Shown here one piece after another: positions 18,878 through 28,900 of a stretch of 64,000 nucleotides of DNA (its first letter is position 1; every line of letters begins with the position of its first letter). The notes beneath the pieces are model-generated. The model did not search any database. It was given only the letters and a program-made list of their open reading frames with translations, and was not told the DNA's origin. The translations under genes were made by a program, and so were the position numbers. Where the stretch lies: positions 1-64,000 of the forward strand of contig NZ_SJTF01000008.1 in the NCBI RefSeq assembly GCF_004634245.1, read 5' to 3'. The DNA is from Flavobacterium foetidum (lineage in GTDB: Bacteria; Bacteroidota; Bacteroidia; Flavobacteriales; Flavobacteriaceae).

Positions 18878-20014
18878 ATGAAACTAGCCCAAAACCTCAT
18901 TCAGAAGCTCGAAACGAGAAAACAAAATAATTCATTCCGACAACTGCCAAGTTTTAATAATCTGGTAGATTTTTCGTCAAATGATTATATCGGTTTCTCA
19001 AAGTCGGAATCGATTTTTAAACTGGCACATCATTACCTTATTGAAAATGATATTATCCAGAACGGCGCAACGGGTTCGAGGCTCATTTCAGGAAACCATT
19101 CGCTGTATCAGCAAGCAGAATCATTTATCGCGGCATTTCACGACTCAGAATCGGCTTTACTATTTAATTCGGGTTATGATGCCAACGTTGGCTTTTTTAG
19201 TGCTGTACCGCAACGAAATGATGTTATTTTGTATGATGAATTAAGCCATGCTTCTATTCGAGATGGAATTTTGATGTCTAATGCCAAATCATACAAGTTT
19301 CTTCACAATGATTTTGAAGATTTGGAACGTTTGGTTGTAAAATTTCCAGAGGCCAATATTTACATTGTAACCGAAACTGTTTTTTCTATGGATGGCGATT
19401 GTCCAAATTTGGAGGAACTTGTGCTTCTTTCCGAAAAATACAATTGTTTTTTGGTTGTCGATGAAGCGCATACTTTAGGCGTTTTTGGAGAAAGAGGTGA
19501 AGGATTGACGCAAGACCTTCAATTGCATAACCGAATTTTTGCTAGAATCATGACATTCGGAAAAGGACTTGGCAATCATGGCGCAGCTATTTTAGGAAGT
19601 ATTGAACTTCGAGAATATCTCATAAATTTTGCCCGAAGTTTTATTTACACGACCGGATTATCTCCACATTCTGTCGCTACAATTTTGACGGCCTATGAGC
19701 ATTTGGAAAGCGAAAAAGAAACAATCGAGAAGCTTCGCCAGAATATTGTTTTTTTCAATCGACAGAAAAACCTCTTGGGATTAAAACCCATTTTTGTCCG
19801 CAGTAAGTCGGCAATACAATCTGCCCTTATCCCAGGGAACCAAAATGCTAAAAATCTTGCACAGGAACTTCAGGACAAAGGTTTTGATATCAAAGCCATT
19901 TTATCGCCTACCGTTCCCGAAGGTCAAGAGCGTCTTCGTTTTTGCATTCATAGTTACAATACTGAGGAAGAAATAACTCAAGTATTAGAATTGCTAAGGA
20001 ATTTCGTGTATTAG
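18878..20014 (+). CDS. bioF: 8-amino-7-oxononanoate synthase-like PLP enzyme
   Basis: A 378-residue alpha-oxoamine synthase of the PLP fold type I family. Motifs: SSNDYIGFS, NGATGSRLISGNH, FNSGYDANVGF, DELSHASIRDG, VVDEAHTLGVFGERGEG, and the PLP Lys229 in MTFGKGLGNHG. BioF condenses pimeloyl-ACP/CoA with alanine. bioD and bioA follow 2.5-3.3 kb downstream, which supports BioF over the related Kbl (2-amino-3-ketobutyrate CoA ligase) or serine palmitoyltransferase. The length is normal. Confidence 0.88.
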   Translation: MKLAQNLIQKLETRKQNNSFRQLPSFNNLVDFSSNDYIGFSKSESIFKLAHHYLIENDIIQNGATGSRLISGNHSLYQQAESFIAAFHDSESALLFNSGYDANVGFFSAVPQRNDVILYDELSHASIRDGILMSNAKSYKFLHNDFEDLERLVVKFPEANIYIVTETVFSMDGDCPNLEELVLLSEKYNCFLVVDEAHTLGVFGERGEGLTQDLQLHNRIFARIMTFGKGLGNHGAAILGSIELREYLINFARSFIYTTGLSPHSVATILTAYEHLESEKETIEKLRQNIVFFNRQKNLLGLKPIFVRSKSAIQSALIPGNQNAKNLAQELQDKGFDIKAILSPTVPEGQERLRFCIHSYNTEEEITQVLELLRNFVY

Positions 20015-20225
20015 GTAGCGGATTTAACGGATACAGATTTATGAGATTTGATATCTATACCGATAAATCTCAAAAAAGGAAAAAATTCGACAACAACAGC
20101 GAAGGGTTAAAAAAAACACACTTCTCATCCCTTGTATTTACTCGCTTTCTTAAAATAGTTTAATTTTTTTTGTAACGTTTTGATTGTTTTATCACTTACG
20201 AGTCGTAATCAAAAAAATAAATGCT

Positions 20226-20408
20226 ATGAAATCAAAATTAACTTCGTCAAAAGAAAATTTTTCTAAAATTATCTTTTATGCTTCTATAGGATTTTTGTTA
20301 GGCTTGGTAAGCTACTTTCTAATAAAAATTATCGGTATCATTATCACTGTCTGTTTATTTGTGGGAGTTTTGGCCTCATGGCAGAGAAAAAAAAGTACTA
20401 AATACTAG
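20226..20408 (+). CDS. Small hydrophobic membrane protein, unknown
   Basis: A 60-residue protein starting MKSKLTSSKENFSKIIFY, with a 36-residue hydrophobic stretch that could form two short membrane helices around a lysine (FLLGLVSYFLIK / IIGIIITVCLFVGVLASW) and a basic C-terminus. The ATG at 20226 is preferred to a longer frame from 20184 because the added residues look untranslated. I recognise no family. It sits between bioF and the TraB-like gene. Confidence 0.55.
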   Translation: MKSKLTSSKENFSKIIFYASIGFLLGLVSYFLIKIIGIIITVCLFVGVLASWQRKKSTKY

Positions 20409-20469
20409 AAGAAGTTTCAATCATCAATCAAATTTCAATCAATCACTCATCAACTAATCAATCAACAAA

Positions 20470-21330
20470 ATGAAAAATTTAATCCAATTAGTAATAGTAT
20501 TTATATTGGCAATCGGTTTTACGGCAAAAGCTCAGGAAACGGCTCCAAAACTAGAGAAAACGCTTCTGTGGGAGGTTTCGGGAAACGGACTGGAAAAACC
20601 TTCATACTTATACGGGACAATACATATGATTTGTTCGCCAGACTATTTTTTGAGCGAAAAGACAAAAAAAGCATTTGAAGCTTCAAATAAACTCGTTTTA
20701 GAAATCAATTTTGCGGATCCTAACGAGACTTTGGATATGCAGAAAATGGCAATGGGAAAAGAGCCTTTGAGCAAAAAACTGAGTTCTGAACAATTGGCTA
20801 GCTTAGATGCTATTCTGAAAAAGAGAACCGGAATGTCTGTGCAGCAAGTGGATAATTTTAGTCTGATGTCTATAATGAGCCTTATTTCGATGAAATCTTT
20901 TGGCTGTTCAGACATGAAATTCTATGAAATGGAATTTATAGAGATGGCTAAAAAGAAAAACATCGAAGTTGGCGGACTTGAAACAGTTAAGTTTCAATTT
21001 GCAATGTTTGAAGGTGCTTACACAAATGACGAAATGATTACATTGCTACAAGAATCTAACGGAGAGGAAGCGATTAAGCTTATTGCTGAATATAAGGTAG
21101 AAAATCTAAATGGCTTATATGACATTGTTACAGATAAAAAAGTGACCAGTGAAAAAACCAAAAAGCAGATTTTGGATAACAGAAATCTTAACTGGGTTAA
21201 AATTATGCCTGAACTAATGAAAAAAGAAAGTGTGTTTTTTGCTGTCGGGTCGGCGCATTTGGGTGGTGAGTATGGTGTAATCAATTTATTAAGAAAAGCG
21301 GGATATAGTGTAAAACCAGTACTGAATTAA
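20470..21330 (+). CDS. TraB/GumN-family exported protein
   Basis: A 286-residue protein with a signal peptide (MKNLIQLVIVFILAIGFTAKAQ) and the TraB/GumN (PF01963) hallmarks: LLWEVSGNGLEKPSYLYGTIHM near the start with the conserved GTxH, VLEINF, VGGLETVKFQ, and FFAVGSAHLGGEYGVINLL near the end with the second GxxH. The family resembles Tiki-type metalloproteases, and the conserved His/Glu residues are present. Its substrate is unknown. The ECF sigma gene starts 7 bases downstream, so the three genes to 22445 look like one operon. Confidence 0.88.
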   Translation: MKNLIQLVIVFILAIGFTAKAQETAPKLEKTLLWEVSGNGLEKPSYLYGTIHMICSPDYFLSEKTKKAFEASNKLVLEINFADPNETLDMQKMAMGKEPLSKKLSSEQLASLDAILKKRTGMSVQQVDNFSLMSIMSLISMKSFGCSDMKFYEMEFIEMAKKKNIEVGGLETVKFQFAMFEGAYTNDEMITLLQESNGEEAIKLIAEYKVENLNGLYDIVTDKKVTSEKTKKQILDNRNLNWVKIMPELMKKESVFFAVGSAHLGGEYGVINLLRKAGYSVKPVLN

Positions 21331-21337
21331 GTTTATT

Positions 21338-21841
21338 TTGAAACAGAAAGAACAAGAATTTTTAAACCGAATCGAAAGTCATAAAGGGATTTTGTACAAA
21401 GTTTCTAAGATGTACATGGACAATCATGATGACCAGCAGGATTTATTTCAGGAAATTGTATGTCAGCTCTGGAAATCGTATGATACTTTTAGGAATGAAA
21501 GTCAGTTTTCGACCTGGATGTACCGTGTGGCGGTAAATACTTCAATTGTTTTTTTGAGGAAAGAAAAACGTAAAGTAGATAAATATGAAATCGCATCTGA
21601 AAACATAAAAGATGATGAAGGCGATTCGGCTATAAAAGAAAGTCAGTTAGACCATTTTTACAAGGCGGTACAGAAACTCGAAAAAATCGACAAAGCAATC
21701 ATATTTTATCAGCTCGAGGGTTTCTCGCATAAAGAAATTGGTGAGAATCTTGGAATCTCTGAGGGAAATGCCAGAGTAAAATTAAACAGAGCAAAAGAAA
21801 AATTAAAAGAAATTATTAAAAATCAAGGATATGGATTTTAA
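21338..21841 (+). CDS. ECF-type RNA polymerase sigma factor
   Basis: A 167-residue sigma-70 family protein with only regions 2 and 4. Region 2: QQDLFQEIVCQLWKSYDTF and FSTWMYRVAVNTSIVFLRK; region 4: IIFYQLEGFSHKEIGENLGI and SEGNARVKLNRAKEKL. The start appears to be TTG at 21338; the next Met is too far in to leave region 2 intact. The following membrane protein overlaps it by 11 bases and is likely its partner. The regulon cannot be read here. Confidence 0.9.
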   Translation: MKQKEQEFLNRIESHKGILYKVSKMYMDNHDDQQDLFQEIVCQLWKSYDTFRNESQFSTWMYRVAVNTSIVFLRKEKRKVDKYEIASENIKDDEGDSAIKESQLDHFYKAVQKLEKIDKAIIFYQLEGFSHKEIGENLGISEGNARVKLNRAKEKLKEIIKNQGYGF

Positions 21842-22445
21842 CGATATACAAAACGCATGGAACAATGAAAAGCCTCAGAATATTGTTCTTCCGAATTTAG
21901 AGAAAATCGAATCGGCAAATACGCCTTTGGGCAAAATCAGAAGAAACCTGAGAAATGATTTGATTATGCAAGTAATAGCTGTATTGGCAATAGGGGCGAC
22001 GCCTTTTTTATATGGTTTTTCGCAAAAGTGGATTGCACCTTTCTATCTGCTCTTCAGTATCTTTTTTGCGGTTTGCGTGTATTATTTGACAAAGCTTTAT
22101 CTGTTTTACAGAAGATTAAATAATATTACGTTAAAAACGAAAGATAGTCTTTACGAAACTTATTTTGATATAAGATTGAATATGGAGCTGTACAAAACGT
22201 TTGGATTTGCCCTAACGCCTTTTTTAGTGTTGTTTTCGATTGGGCTTTTCTATGATAAATATTCTATAAAGCCAGGAGGATTTCAAATAACGGATTTCAA
22301 CAATGAACAATTAATAAGTGTTTTTTTCATAGTTGTTTTTTGCATTTTGTTTATGGGAATTTTGCTGGAATGGACAGTAAGATGTTTCTACGGAAAATAT
22401 GCTAAAGAAATCAGAAAAGTAATAGACGAATTAAAAGAAGAATAA
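21831..22445 (+). CDS. Membrane protein, probable anti-sigma partner
   Basis: A 204-residue protein with a soluble N-terminus (MDFNDIQNAWNNEKPQN) and about four membrane helices (LIMQVIAVLAIGATPFLYGF; FYLLFSIFFAVCVYYL; FGFALTPFLVLFSIGLF; ISVFFIVVFCILFMGILL). It overlaps the ECF sigma gene by 11 bases, the usual arrangement for a sigma/anti-sigma pair. I see no recognised anti-sigma zinc motif, so the role is inferred from context only. Confidence 0.65.
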   Translation: MDFNDIQNAWNNEKPQNIVLPNLEKIESANTPLGKIRRNLRNDLIMQVIAVLAIGATPFLYGFSQKWIAPFYLLFSIFFAVCVYYLTKLYLFYRRLNNITLKTKDSLYETYFDIRLNMELYKTFGFALTPFLVLFSIGLFYDKYSIKPGGFQITDFNNEQLISVFFIVVFCILFMGILLEWTVRCFYGKYAKEIRKVIDELKEE

Positions 22446-22449
22446 AAGT

Positions 22450-22476
22450 AAGCCCATCGTAACTGATGGGTTTTGT
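22450..22476 (+). terminator. Terminator after the sigma-factor operon
   Basis: Stem CCCATC/GATGGG with loop GTAACT, followed by TTTTGTTTTA. It is modest in strength but placed directly after the stop at 22445 and before bioD, separating the two transcription units. Confidence 0.7.
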
Positions 22477-22520
22477 TTTATTGGTACTTTTACAGCATCA
22501 AAAGCAGATTCAAAAAAGTT

Positions 22521-23138
22521 ATGAAAATATTCGTTACCGGAATTTCTACCGATGTTGGAAAAACAATTGCTTCTTCTATTATTGTCGAAGCCTTAGAAGC
22601 TGATTATTGGAAACCAGTTCAGGCTGGAGATTTAGATAATTCGGACAGTCATAAGATTAAAGCTAGAATTTCGAATACAAAAACTAAAATCTTCGAAAAC
22701 AGTTACAAATTGAATACGCCGGCTAGTCCGCATTTGGCCGCTGCGATTGACGGAATCACCATTGATTTAAAGGAAATTCAGGAACCAAAAACAGAAAATC
22801 ATCTCGTGATTGAAGGAGCGGGAGGAATTTTTGTTCCCTTAAACGAAAAAGATACGATTGCAGACTTGATTCGGCCAGATTATAAAATTATTGTAGTTTC
22901 AAGGCATTATTTGGGAAGTATAAATCATACCTTGTTGACTATTGAAGCAATTCAGCGTAACGGATCTAAAGTCGACGGAATTATCTTTAGCGGAAGCGAA
23001 AACAAATCAACAGAAAGTTTGATTCTAAATAAAACCGGAATTAAATGCATTGGTAGAATAGATGAGGAACCATTTTTTGACCAAAATGTAATTCGTGAAT
23101 ATGCTGACTTGTTTCGAGAAAAGCTTATGGATTTGTAG
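22521..23138 (+). CDS. bioD: Dethiobiotin synthetase
   Basis: A 205-residue BioD that closes the ureido ring of dethiobiotin from DAPA, CO2 and ATP. The P-loop GISTDVGKT is at residues 7-15; KPVQAG, LNTPASPHLAA and VIEGAGGIFVPL are family motifs. The ATG at 22521 puts the P-loop at the normal position; a longer frame from 22473 adds residues that lie in the preceding terminator. bioA follows after a 183-base spacer. Confidence 0.95.
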   Translation: MKIFVTGISTDVGKTIASSIIVEALEADYWKPVQAGDLDNSDSHKIKARISNTKTKIFENSYKLNTPASPHLAAAIDGITIDLKEIQEPKTENHLVIEGAGGIFVPLNEKDTIADLIRPDYKIIVVSRHYLGSINHTLLTIEAIQRNGSKVDGIIFSGSENKSTESLILNKTGIKCIGRIDEEPFFDQNVIREYADLFREKLMDL

Positions 23139-23142
23139 AATG

Positions 23143-23280
23143 TATAATATAGAGAATAGAATATAGAATATAGATGTGGAGAATAGAATATAGGGGTTTG
23201 AGTGTAGAATATAGGGCATCGATAACTATCGTTGAGTTTAGAGTTAGTTTTTTCTCTTTCCTCTATATTCCATTCTCTAT
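23143..23280. repeat. Imperfect inverted repeat in the bioD-bioA spacer
   Basis: The spacer holds several copies of gagaatagaatatag-like sequence (about 23153-23200) and its near reverse complement ctctatattccattctctat (about 23260-23280). The copies could fold into a long AT-rich hairpin. No start codon or promoter box is clear here. It may be a small dispersed repeat; its effect on bioA expression is unknown. Confidence 0.45.
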
Positions 23281-23321
23281 TCTCTCTGTTTTCTGTTCAA
23301 TTATCTCATTTTAAAATAAAT

Positions 23322-24593
23322 ATGGGTTTAGTAGAAAAAGACAGCCAATATCTCTGGCATCCTTATACGCAGCACAAAACTGCTTCGGCACCTATTGCCA
23401 TTACAAAAGCTGAAGGCGCATTATTTTGGGACGAAAACAATAAGGAATATATTGATGCAATTGCTTCTTGGTGGGTAAATCCGTTTGGGCACAGCAATAA
23501 AACGATTGCCGATGCCATTTACAAGCAGCTTACGACCTTAGAACATGTTTTGTTCGGAGGTTTTACACATGAACCCGCTGTAAAAGTGGCAGAAAAACTG
23601 ATGGAAATACTGCCGAAAAACCAAAAGAAAATATTCTTCTCGGATAATGGATCGACCGCAGTTGAAGTGGCGATAAAAGTAGCCTTGCAGTTTTTCTTTA
23701 ATAAAGGCGAAAAAAAGACCACTATTATAGCTTTTGAAAATGCTTTTCACGGAGATACTTTTGCCGCAATGGCTGCTAGTGGGATTTCTTTTTACACGAT
23801 GGCTTTTCAGGGAATGTTTATTGATGTGGTCCGAGTTCCGGTTCCGGTAAAAGGAAAAGAACAGGCAAGCTTTGATGCTTTGGAAGAAGTCATAAAAAAA
23901 CATAATTGTGCCGGATTTATCTTTGAACCTTTGGTTCAGGGCGCTGCCGGAATGGTGATGTACGAACCCGAAGCTTTAGACAAACTCATCAAGATTTGCA
24001 AAAAGAATAACATTTTGACTATTGCAGATGAAGTAATGACAGGTTTTGGAAAAACAGGCAAAAACTTTGCTATGGATCATGCAACCGAACAACCGGATAT
24101 GATTTGTTTGTCTAAAGCCTTAACGGGAGGCACTATTCCGATGGCAATCACCACTTTTACTCAGGATATTTTTGAAGCTTTTTATGATGACGACATCAAT
24201 AAAGCATTATTTCACGGACATACTTTTACGGCAAATCCGACAGGATGTGCGGCTGCTTTGGCCAGTATCGATTTGCTGCAGACTCCGGAAATGCAGGAAA
24301 ACATTACAAGAATACATAAGAGTCATCTTTTGTTTCAGGAAAAGATTGAAAAACATCCGAAAGTGATAACTGCAAGAACCTTGGGAGTTATTTTTGCTGT
24401 CGAAATAAAATCGGATTCCGAAGAAACCTATTACGGTTCTATGCGAACCAAACTATACAATTTCTTTATCGAAAACGGCGTTGTCTTAAGACCAGTTGGT
24501 AATATCGTTTATATACTGCCTCCATATATTATGACAGACAAACAACTTGAAAAAGTTTATAAAACCATTGAAGAAGCAATCGAAATGGTATAA
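23322..24593 (+). CDS. bioA: Adenosylmethionine--8-amino-7-oxononanoate aminotransferase
   Basis: A 423-residue class III PLP aminotransferase that converts KAPA to DAPA. Motifs: LWHPYTQHK at the start, ASWWVNPFGH, FFSDNGSTAVEVA, FHGDTFAAMA, ADEVMTGFGKTG, and PLP Lys265 in CLSKALTGGT. The start at 23322 (MGLVEKDSQYLWHPY) matches family N-termini; an in-frame upstream start at 23232 lies in the repeat spacer. It follows bioD, completing the KAPA-to-dethiobiotin steps. Confidence 0.95.
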   Translation: MGLVEKDSQYLWHPYTQHKTASAPIAITKAEGALFWDENNKEYIDAIASWWVNPFGHSNKTIADAIYKQLTTLEHVLFGGFTHEPAVKVAEKLMEILPKNQKKIFFSDNGSTAVEVAIKVALQFFFNKGEKKTTIIAFENAFHGDTFAAMAASGISFYTMAFQGMFIDVVRVPVPVKGKEQASFDALEEVIKKHNCAGFIFEPLVQGAAGMVMYEPEALDKLIKICKKNNILTIADEVMTGFGKTGKNFAMDHATEQPDMICLSKALTGGTIPMAITTFTQDIFEAFYDDDINKALFHGHTFTANPTGCAAALASIDLLQTPEMQENITRIHKSHLLFQEKIEKHPKVITARTLGVIFAVEIKSDSEETYYGSMRTKLYNFFIENGVVLRPVGNIVYILPPYIMTDKQLEKVYKTIEEAIEMV

Positions 24594-24682
24594 ATTATTC
24601 TAACGTCACGCTGTGCAAAAGTTTAAATTTCGTTATATCATTTATATGGTTTGTTTGTCGAAAACATTTAAAAATCAATACA

Positions 24683-25849
24683 TTGAATGCTAAAATCTCT
24701 ATAACCGCCTTTTCGTCTATTTCTCCGTTGGGAAATACAGAAACAGAAGTTTGGGAGAACTATCTTTTTCCTCAACATTGTTTTACAAAGCAATTTTTAG
24801 ATAATCAGGAAACTCCTGTTGCTGCTTTGAGCGTGGCATCGAAAGAAATTATAAATGAAATTAGAGAATCTGATGTTAAGTATAAATTTCTAGACAATTC
24901 TGTTTTGTTTGCTTTGGCAGCTTCTAGAACTGCGGTTAAGAATGCTGGATGGACAAAAGAGGATGTTTTTGGAATCAATATAGGTTCGTCTAGAGGAGCA
25001 ACAGATTTGTTCGAAAAACATTATAAGGAATATTTGGAGAACGGAAAAGCGCAGACATTGGCCTCGCCGACGACTACTTTAGGAAATATTTCATCTTGGA
25101 TTGCTCATGATCTTCAGAATAATGGTCCTGAAATTTCGCATTCCATTACCTGTTCAACAGCTTTGCATGCTGTTTTAAACGGAATCGCTTGGCTGAATTC
25201 AGGAATGGCAACTAAATTTTTGGCGGGAGGGAGCGAAGCGCCTTTGACAGATTTTACAATTGCACAGATGCGTGCACTCAAAATCTACTCTAGAATAAAT
25301 ATTGATGAAGAATCTTGGCCAAATCTAGCATTTGATTTTGATAAAACACAAAATACAATGGTTTTGGGTGAAGGCGCTGCCGTATGCTGTCTCGAAGCAG
25401 GAGAAAAAGAAAATGCAATTGCGTACATCAGCGGTTTTGGATATGCGACAGAAATTTTGGAACATAATATTTCAATTTCTGCAGAGGCAGACTGTTTTCA
25501 GAAATCTATGAAAATGGCTTTACAAAACGAAAAACTAAACGACATCGACGTTATCGTGATGCATGCTCCAGGAACCATAAAAGGAGATTTGACAGAACTT
25601 CGTGCAATAGAAAAAGTATTTGGTTCTCCGTTACCATTGCTAACCACCAATAAATGGAAAATAGGGCATACTTTTGGAACATCGGGACTCTTAAGCCTTG
25701 AGCTTGCATTATTAATGATAAAACACAATACTTTTATCGGAGTGCCTTTTGCTAAATCAGATTTTGAGCAAAAACCAATCAAAAAAGTTTTGATAAATGC
25801 AGTAGGTTTCGGCGGAAACGCAGTCAGTATTTTGATTGAAAAAGCATAG
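24683..25849 (+). CDS. Beta-ketoacyl-ACP synthase-like thiolase-fold enzyme near bioA
   Basis: A 388-residue condensing enzyme of the KAS I/II family. The catalytic triad is intact: Cys157 in ITCSTALHA, His294 in MHAPGTIKGD and His329 in WKIGHTFGTSG. INIGSSRGATDLFE and NAVGFGGNAVSIL are typical. The start is TTG at 24683. It is somewhat shorter and more divergent than housekeeping FabF (about 415 residues). It lies 89 bases after bioA on the same strand, so a role in making the pimeloyl chain for biotin is possible; a different fatty-acid role cannot be excluded. Confidence 0.82.
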   Translation: MNAKISITAFSSISPLGNTETEVWENYLFPQHCFTKQFLDNQETPVAALSVASKEIINEIRESDVKYKFLDNSVLFALAASRTAVKNAGWTKEDVFGINIGSSRGATDLFEKHYKEYLENGKAQTLASPTTTLGNISSWIAHDLQNNGPEISHSITCSTALHAVLNGIAWLNSGMATKFLAGGSEAPLTDFTIAQMRALKIYSRINIDEESWPNLAFDFDKTQNTMVLGEGAAVCCLEAGEKENAIAYISGFGYATEILEHNISISAEADCFQKSMKMALQNEKLNDIDVIVMHAPGTIKGDLTELRAIEKVFGSPLPLLTTNKWKIGHTFGTSGLLSLELALLMIKHNTFIGVPFAKSDFEQKPIKKVLINAVGFGGNAVSILIEKA

Positions 25850-25869
25850 ATTGTTACAGCCCTAAATAG

Positions 25870-25908
25870 AAAAAATCCATTCCGGAATCTCTGGAATGGA
25901 TTTTTTTT
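25870..25908. terminator. Bidirectional terminator between the KAS gene and a T9SS cargo gene
   Basis: Stem AAAAATCCATTCC/GGAATGGATTTTTT with a short loop and flanking A/T runs. It lies between two convergent genes and fits both strands. Confidence 0.9.
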
Positions 25909-25926
25909 ATTGAAAATCGGTTCGAA

Positions 25927-28900
25927 TTAATTGAAAATGATCTTCTTATTTATTGCATGGTCGTTTTCTAAAATTATTTTGACTAATAAAACCTGTTCGC
26001 CCATTTGCAGATTATTAATTTTTAATTCAGATGCATTAATTTTCTTTTTAGTGAAAACCAATTGTCCGGCGATATTGTAAATCGAGACCTCTTTAATGTT
26101 TTCTTTTGAAGAATTGATGGTAATCGTTTTGGCTTTCACGGAAGTGTAAACACCATTTTCGATATTTTCGAAATCATCGTTGCCGAGTGTCTTAGAGGTG
26201 TAACGCAATACAAAACGATCTGTAAAAGTTCCTACTGTCGACGTAAATGTATAATCAGCATTTCTTAAATCGTGGATTGTACCTGTTTTTTTGTCTTCGA
26301 GATAAACAGCCTGATTTGCAAATAAACCTTCTCCTTGGTCTATAGCAATCGTGAAATCACCCGCAAAAGTGGTTTTGTATCCCAGCGGAATTATCTCTGC
26401 GTCATCAAAAGGAAGTGCACGTGCCTGAATGGTTAAATTATCTGTATCGTTGATAGTGTAAAAGTCCACATAACTATTTGCGCCCATGGTTACGGCATCG
26501 TAGTTGGGATCCATTTTGTTGGTTGCATTTTCTATATATCCTATCAAAGTTTGTTTAAACGCTCCTTCATTATTGCTGAAATTTAACCAAAGACGATTTT
26601 TTTCGGTTCTGTTTGTTTTGAAAAACTGTGTATTGTGTCCAGCTTCACGCATAGCATTGTTAAAAATAACCGAAGTTCCTGTTGGTTGAATAAAGAACGA
26701 CTGGCCAGAAGCAATGTAACCATCTACACTCGCCGCTCCGTTGCTGGTTTTAACTCCACCCACAAGGCTGAATACTGCATAATCGCTACTGCTATAATTG
26801 TTAGTCTTGTCTCCCGGAATTCCTGCGCTTGGAGATGTATTATGTGTCCAGAAGTACAATGCACCAACATTTGTGCCTGCAAGACCGTTGATTCTGATGA
26901 AATCTTCGGCATCGACAGCAGATGGATACGGATTTCCGATTAGATTCCAATTTCCAGTAACCGTTGTTACAGGGATGTCTCCATTATTAGGAACACCTAC
27001 AAAAGATGCCAAAAAAGTCGCTGGAACAGTAGTGCTATACGATTGAGGCGCACGAACAATATAACCTATACCCGGCATCATTGTCAAAGTTCCGTAATTA
27101 TTGATTACCCATTTTTGAGTAGTGGCATTATAACTGTAATATTTATCTAATAATGTATTTGAAGATAAAGTATTAAGCTTATACGAAGCACTGTAAGTCG
27201 GAGCAGACCAATACGTAAAATCGTAACGACGCACGGGAGTTGTAATACGTCTGTATACGATATTTCCAGTGTTGGCAACATTATTAATCTGAACAAGGCT
27301 TGAATTGTTTTCAAAAGTTAATGAACCTGTTGCGGAAACAGTAACAGCATTTGTTATGTTTAATGTAACGCCTGTCGGAACTACAAGATTTACACCAGAA
27401 TTAACAGTTAAAGAGCACGCAGTTAAATCTGATGTTATCGTATAGGGTCCAGAGAAAGTTACTCCTTTTGAACTATCAGGCGTTCCATTTGACCAAATTG
27501 TACCATTCCATGTTGTAGATGACTGGTTGGTTATGTTAAACGTTGTGGATGAAGGTGATTTACAGCCAGTACTGTTGGTTACTCTAAATGAGTATGATGT
27601 GCCGACAGGAATATTAGTAATCGTTGCCGTAGTTCCAGAACCGTTGGTTACAACGCCTCCAGGAGTTCTTTCTAAAGTCCAGTTTCCTGATGGCAGATTG
27701 TTCAGCACTACACTTCCTAATGCAGAACAAGTTGTATTGGTTACTGTGCCGATGGTAGGGGGTGGTAGTAAATCGATTACTGTTGCGATGTTGTCGGTAT
27801 AAGTCTGTCCTGAAATATCCTCGACAATGTTTAAAGATGGATCTGTTCCTGTAACTTTTGCTGTATTAGTAATCCTTCCGGCTGCGACATCGGCTGCCGT
27901 GATGGTATAAGTTCCTGTAAGTGTTGTAGAGGCACCTGCAGCCAAACTCGGAATAGAATTGCCTGTAATGGTTAAGCCCGGCATAAGATCGGTAACAGAA
28001 ATGTTGGTAACAGGCACTTCACCAGTATTTTTGATATCAAAAGTATAAGTAACAGTATCGCCTAATTTACCGCAAGTAGCAATTGATGCTCTTTTGATCA
28101 TACTCAATTCAGCTATTTTTAGTGAACTTGTATTAAAGGCAATAAAAGCACAATCGGAGTTTCCAGAGAAAGTTACAATAAAGCGGTCAACTTGCGAAGC
28201 ATTTGCAGGCGTAATTCCAAACGACTTGGTTTCTATTCCAACTATTCGGATATCTCGGGTAGCCGCAGCCGTAAAAGCCATTGCGCCATTATCGGCTCTA
28301 AATAAATCTAGACTGTAAGTTCCAATGGCAGTTACAGATCCAAAAGAAACAGATAAGGAGTTTCCAACTGTTGCTCCAGAAGCATCCACGAATCTAAATG
28401 AGTCTGGCGTACCACCCGGTTCGGCAACCTGAGTTATAATCAAATCAGGGATATTATCCTCAATACCCGAAATGGTAAGATTGTTTGTTCCGATTTTAAA
28501 TTCGGCTGTTCCTGCTTTGATGTTTGCAATACCAGTTCCAAGTGTAAGTCCGTTTACCCCATCAGTAAGTCGGGAAGCAAGTTCCGGACCAGTCGAAGTG
28601 GCCCCCATTAGAGGCGGCGTCAAAGTTGCAGTTGAATTGGATCCGTCTATCATAGCGCCTTGAAGGAAATAGGTGCTTGGATCAATTCCGATGGTTTGAA
28701 TTTTTAAAGCTCGGTATTTTTGAGCATTAAAACTAACTCCTCTTGTGGTAAGAGTGGCATCATTTACACCGGTAGAATAGGTAGTGCCATTCCATAAAAA
28801 AGCGAGAAGATTATTTTCTGTATTCGGACGATTACCTACACCTGTTGTAGAGTTAGATGTCCAATATCCGTTCCAGTCTGTATGAATTCTGGTAACGGTT

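Noticed and set aside
20040..20162. 40-codon frame after bioF
   Set aside because: It lies in repeat-like intergenic sequence (gatttaacggatacag...), has no promoter box, and the residues look random.
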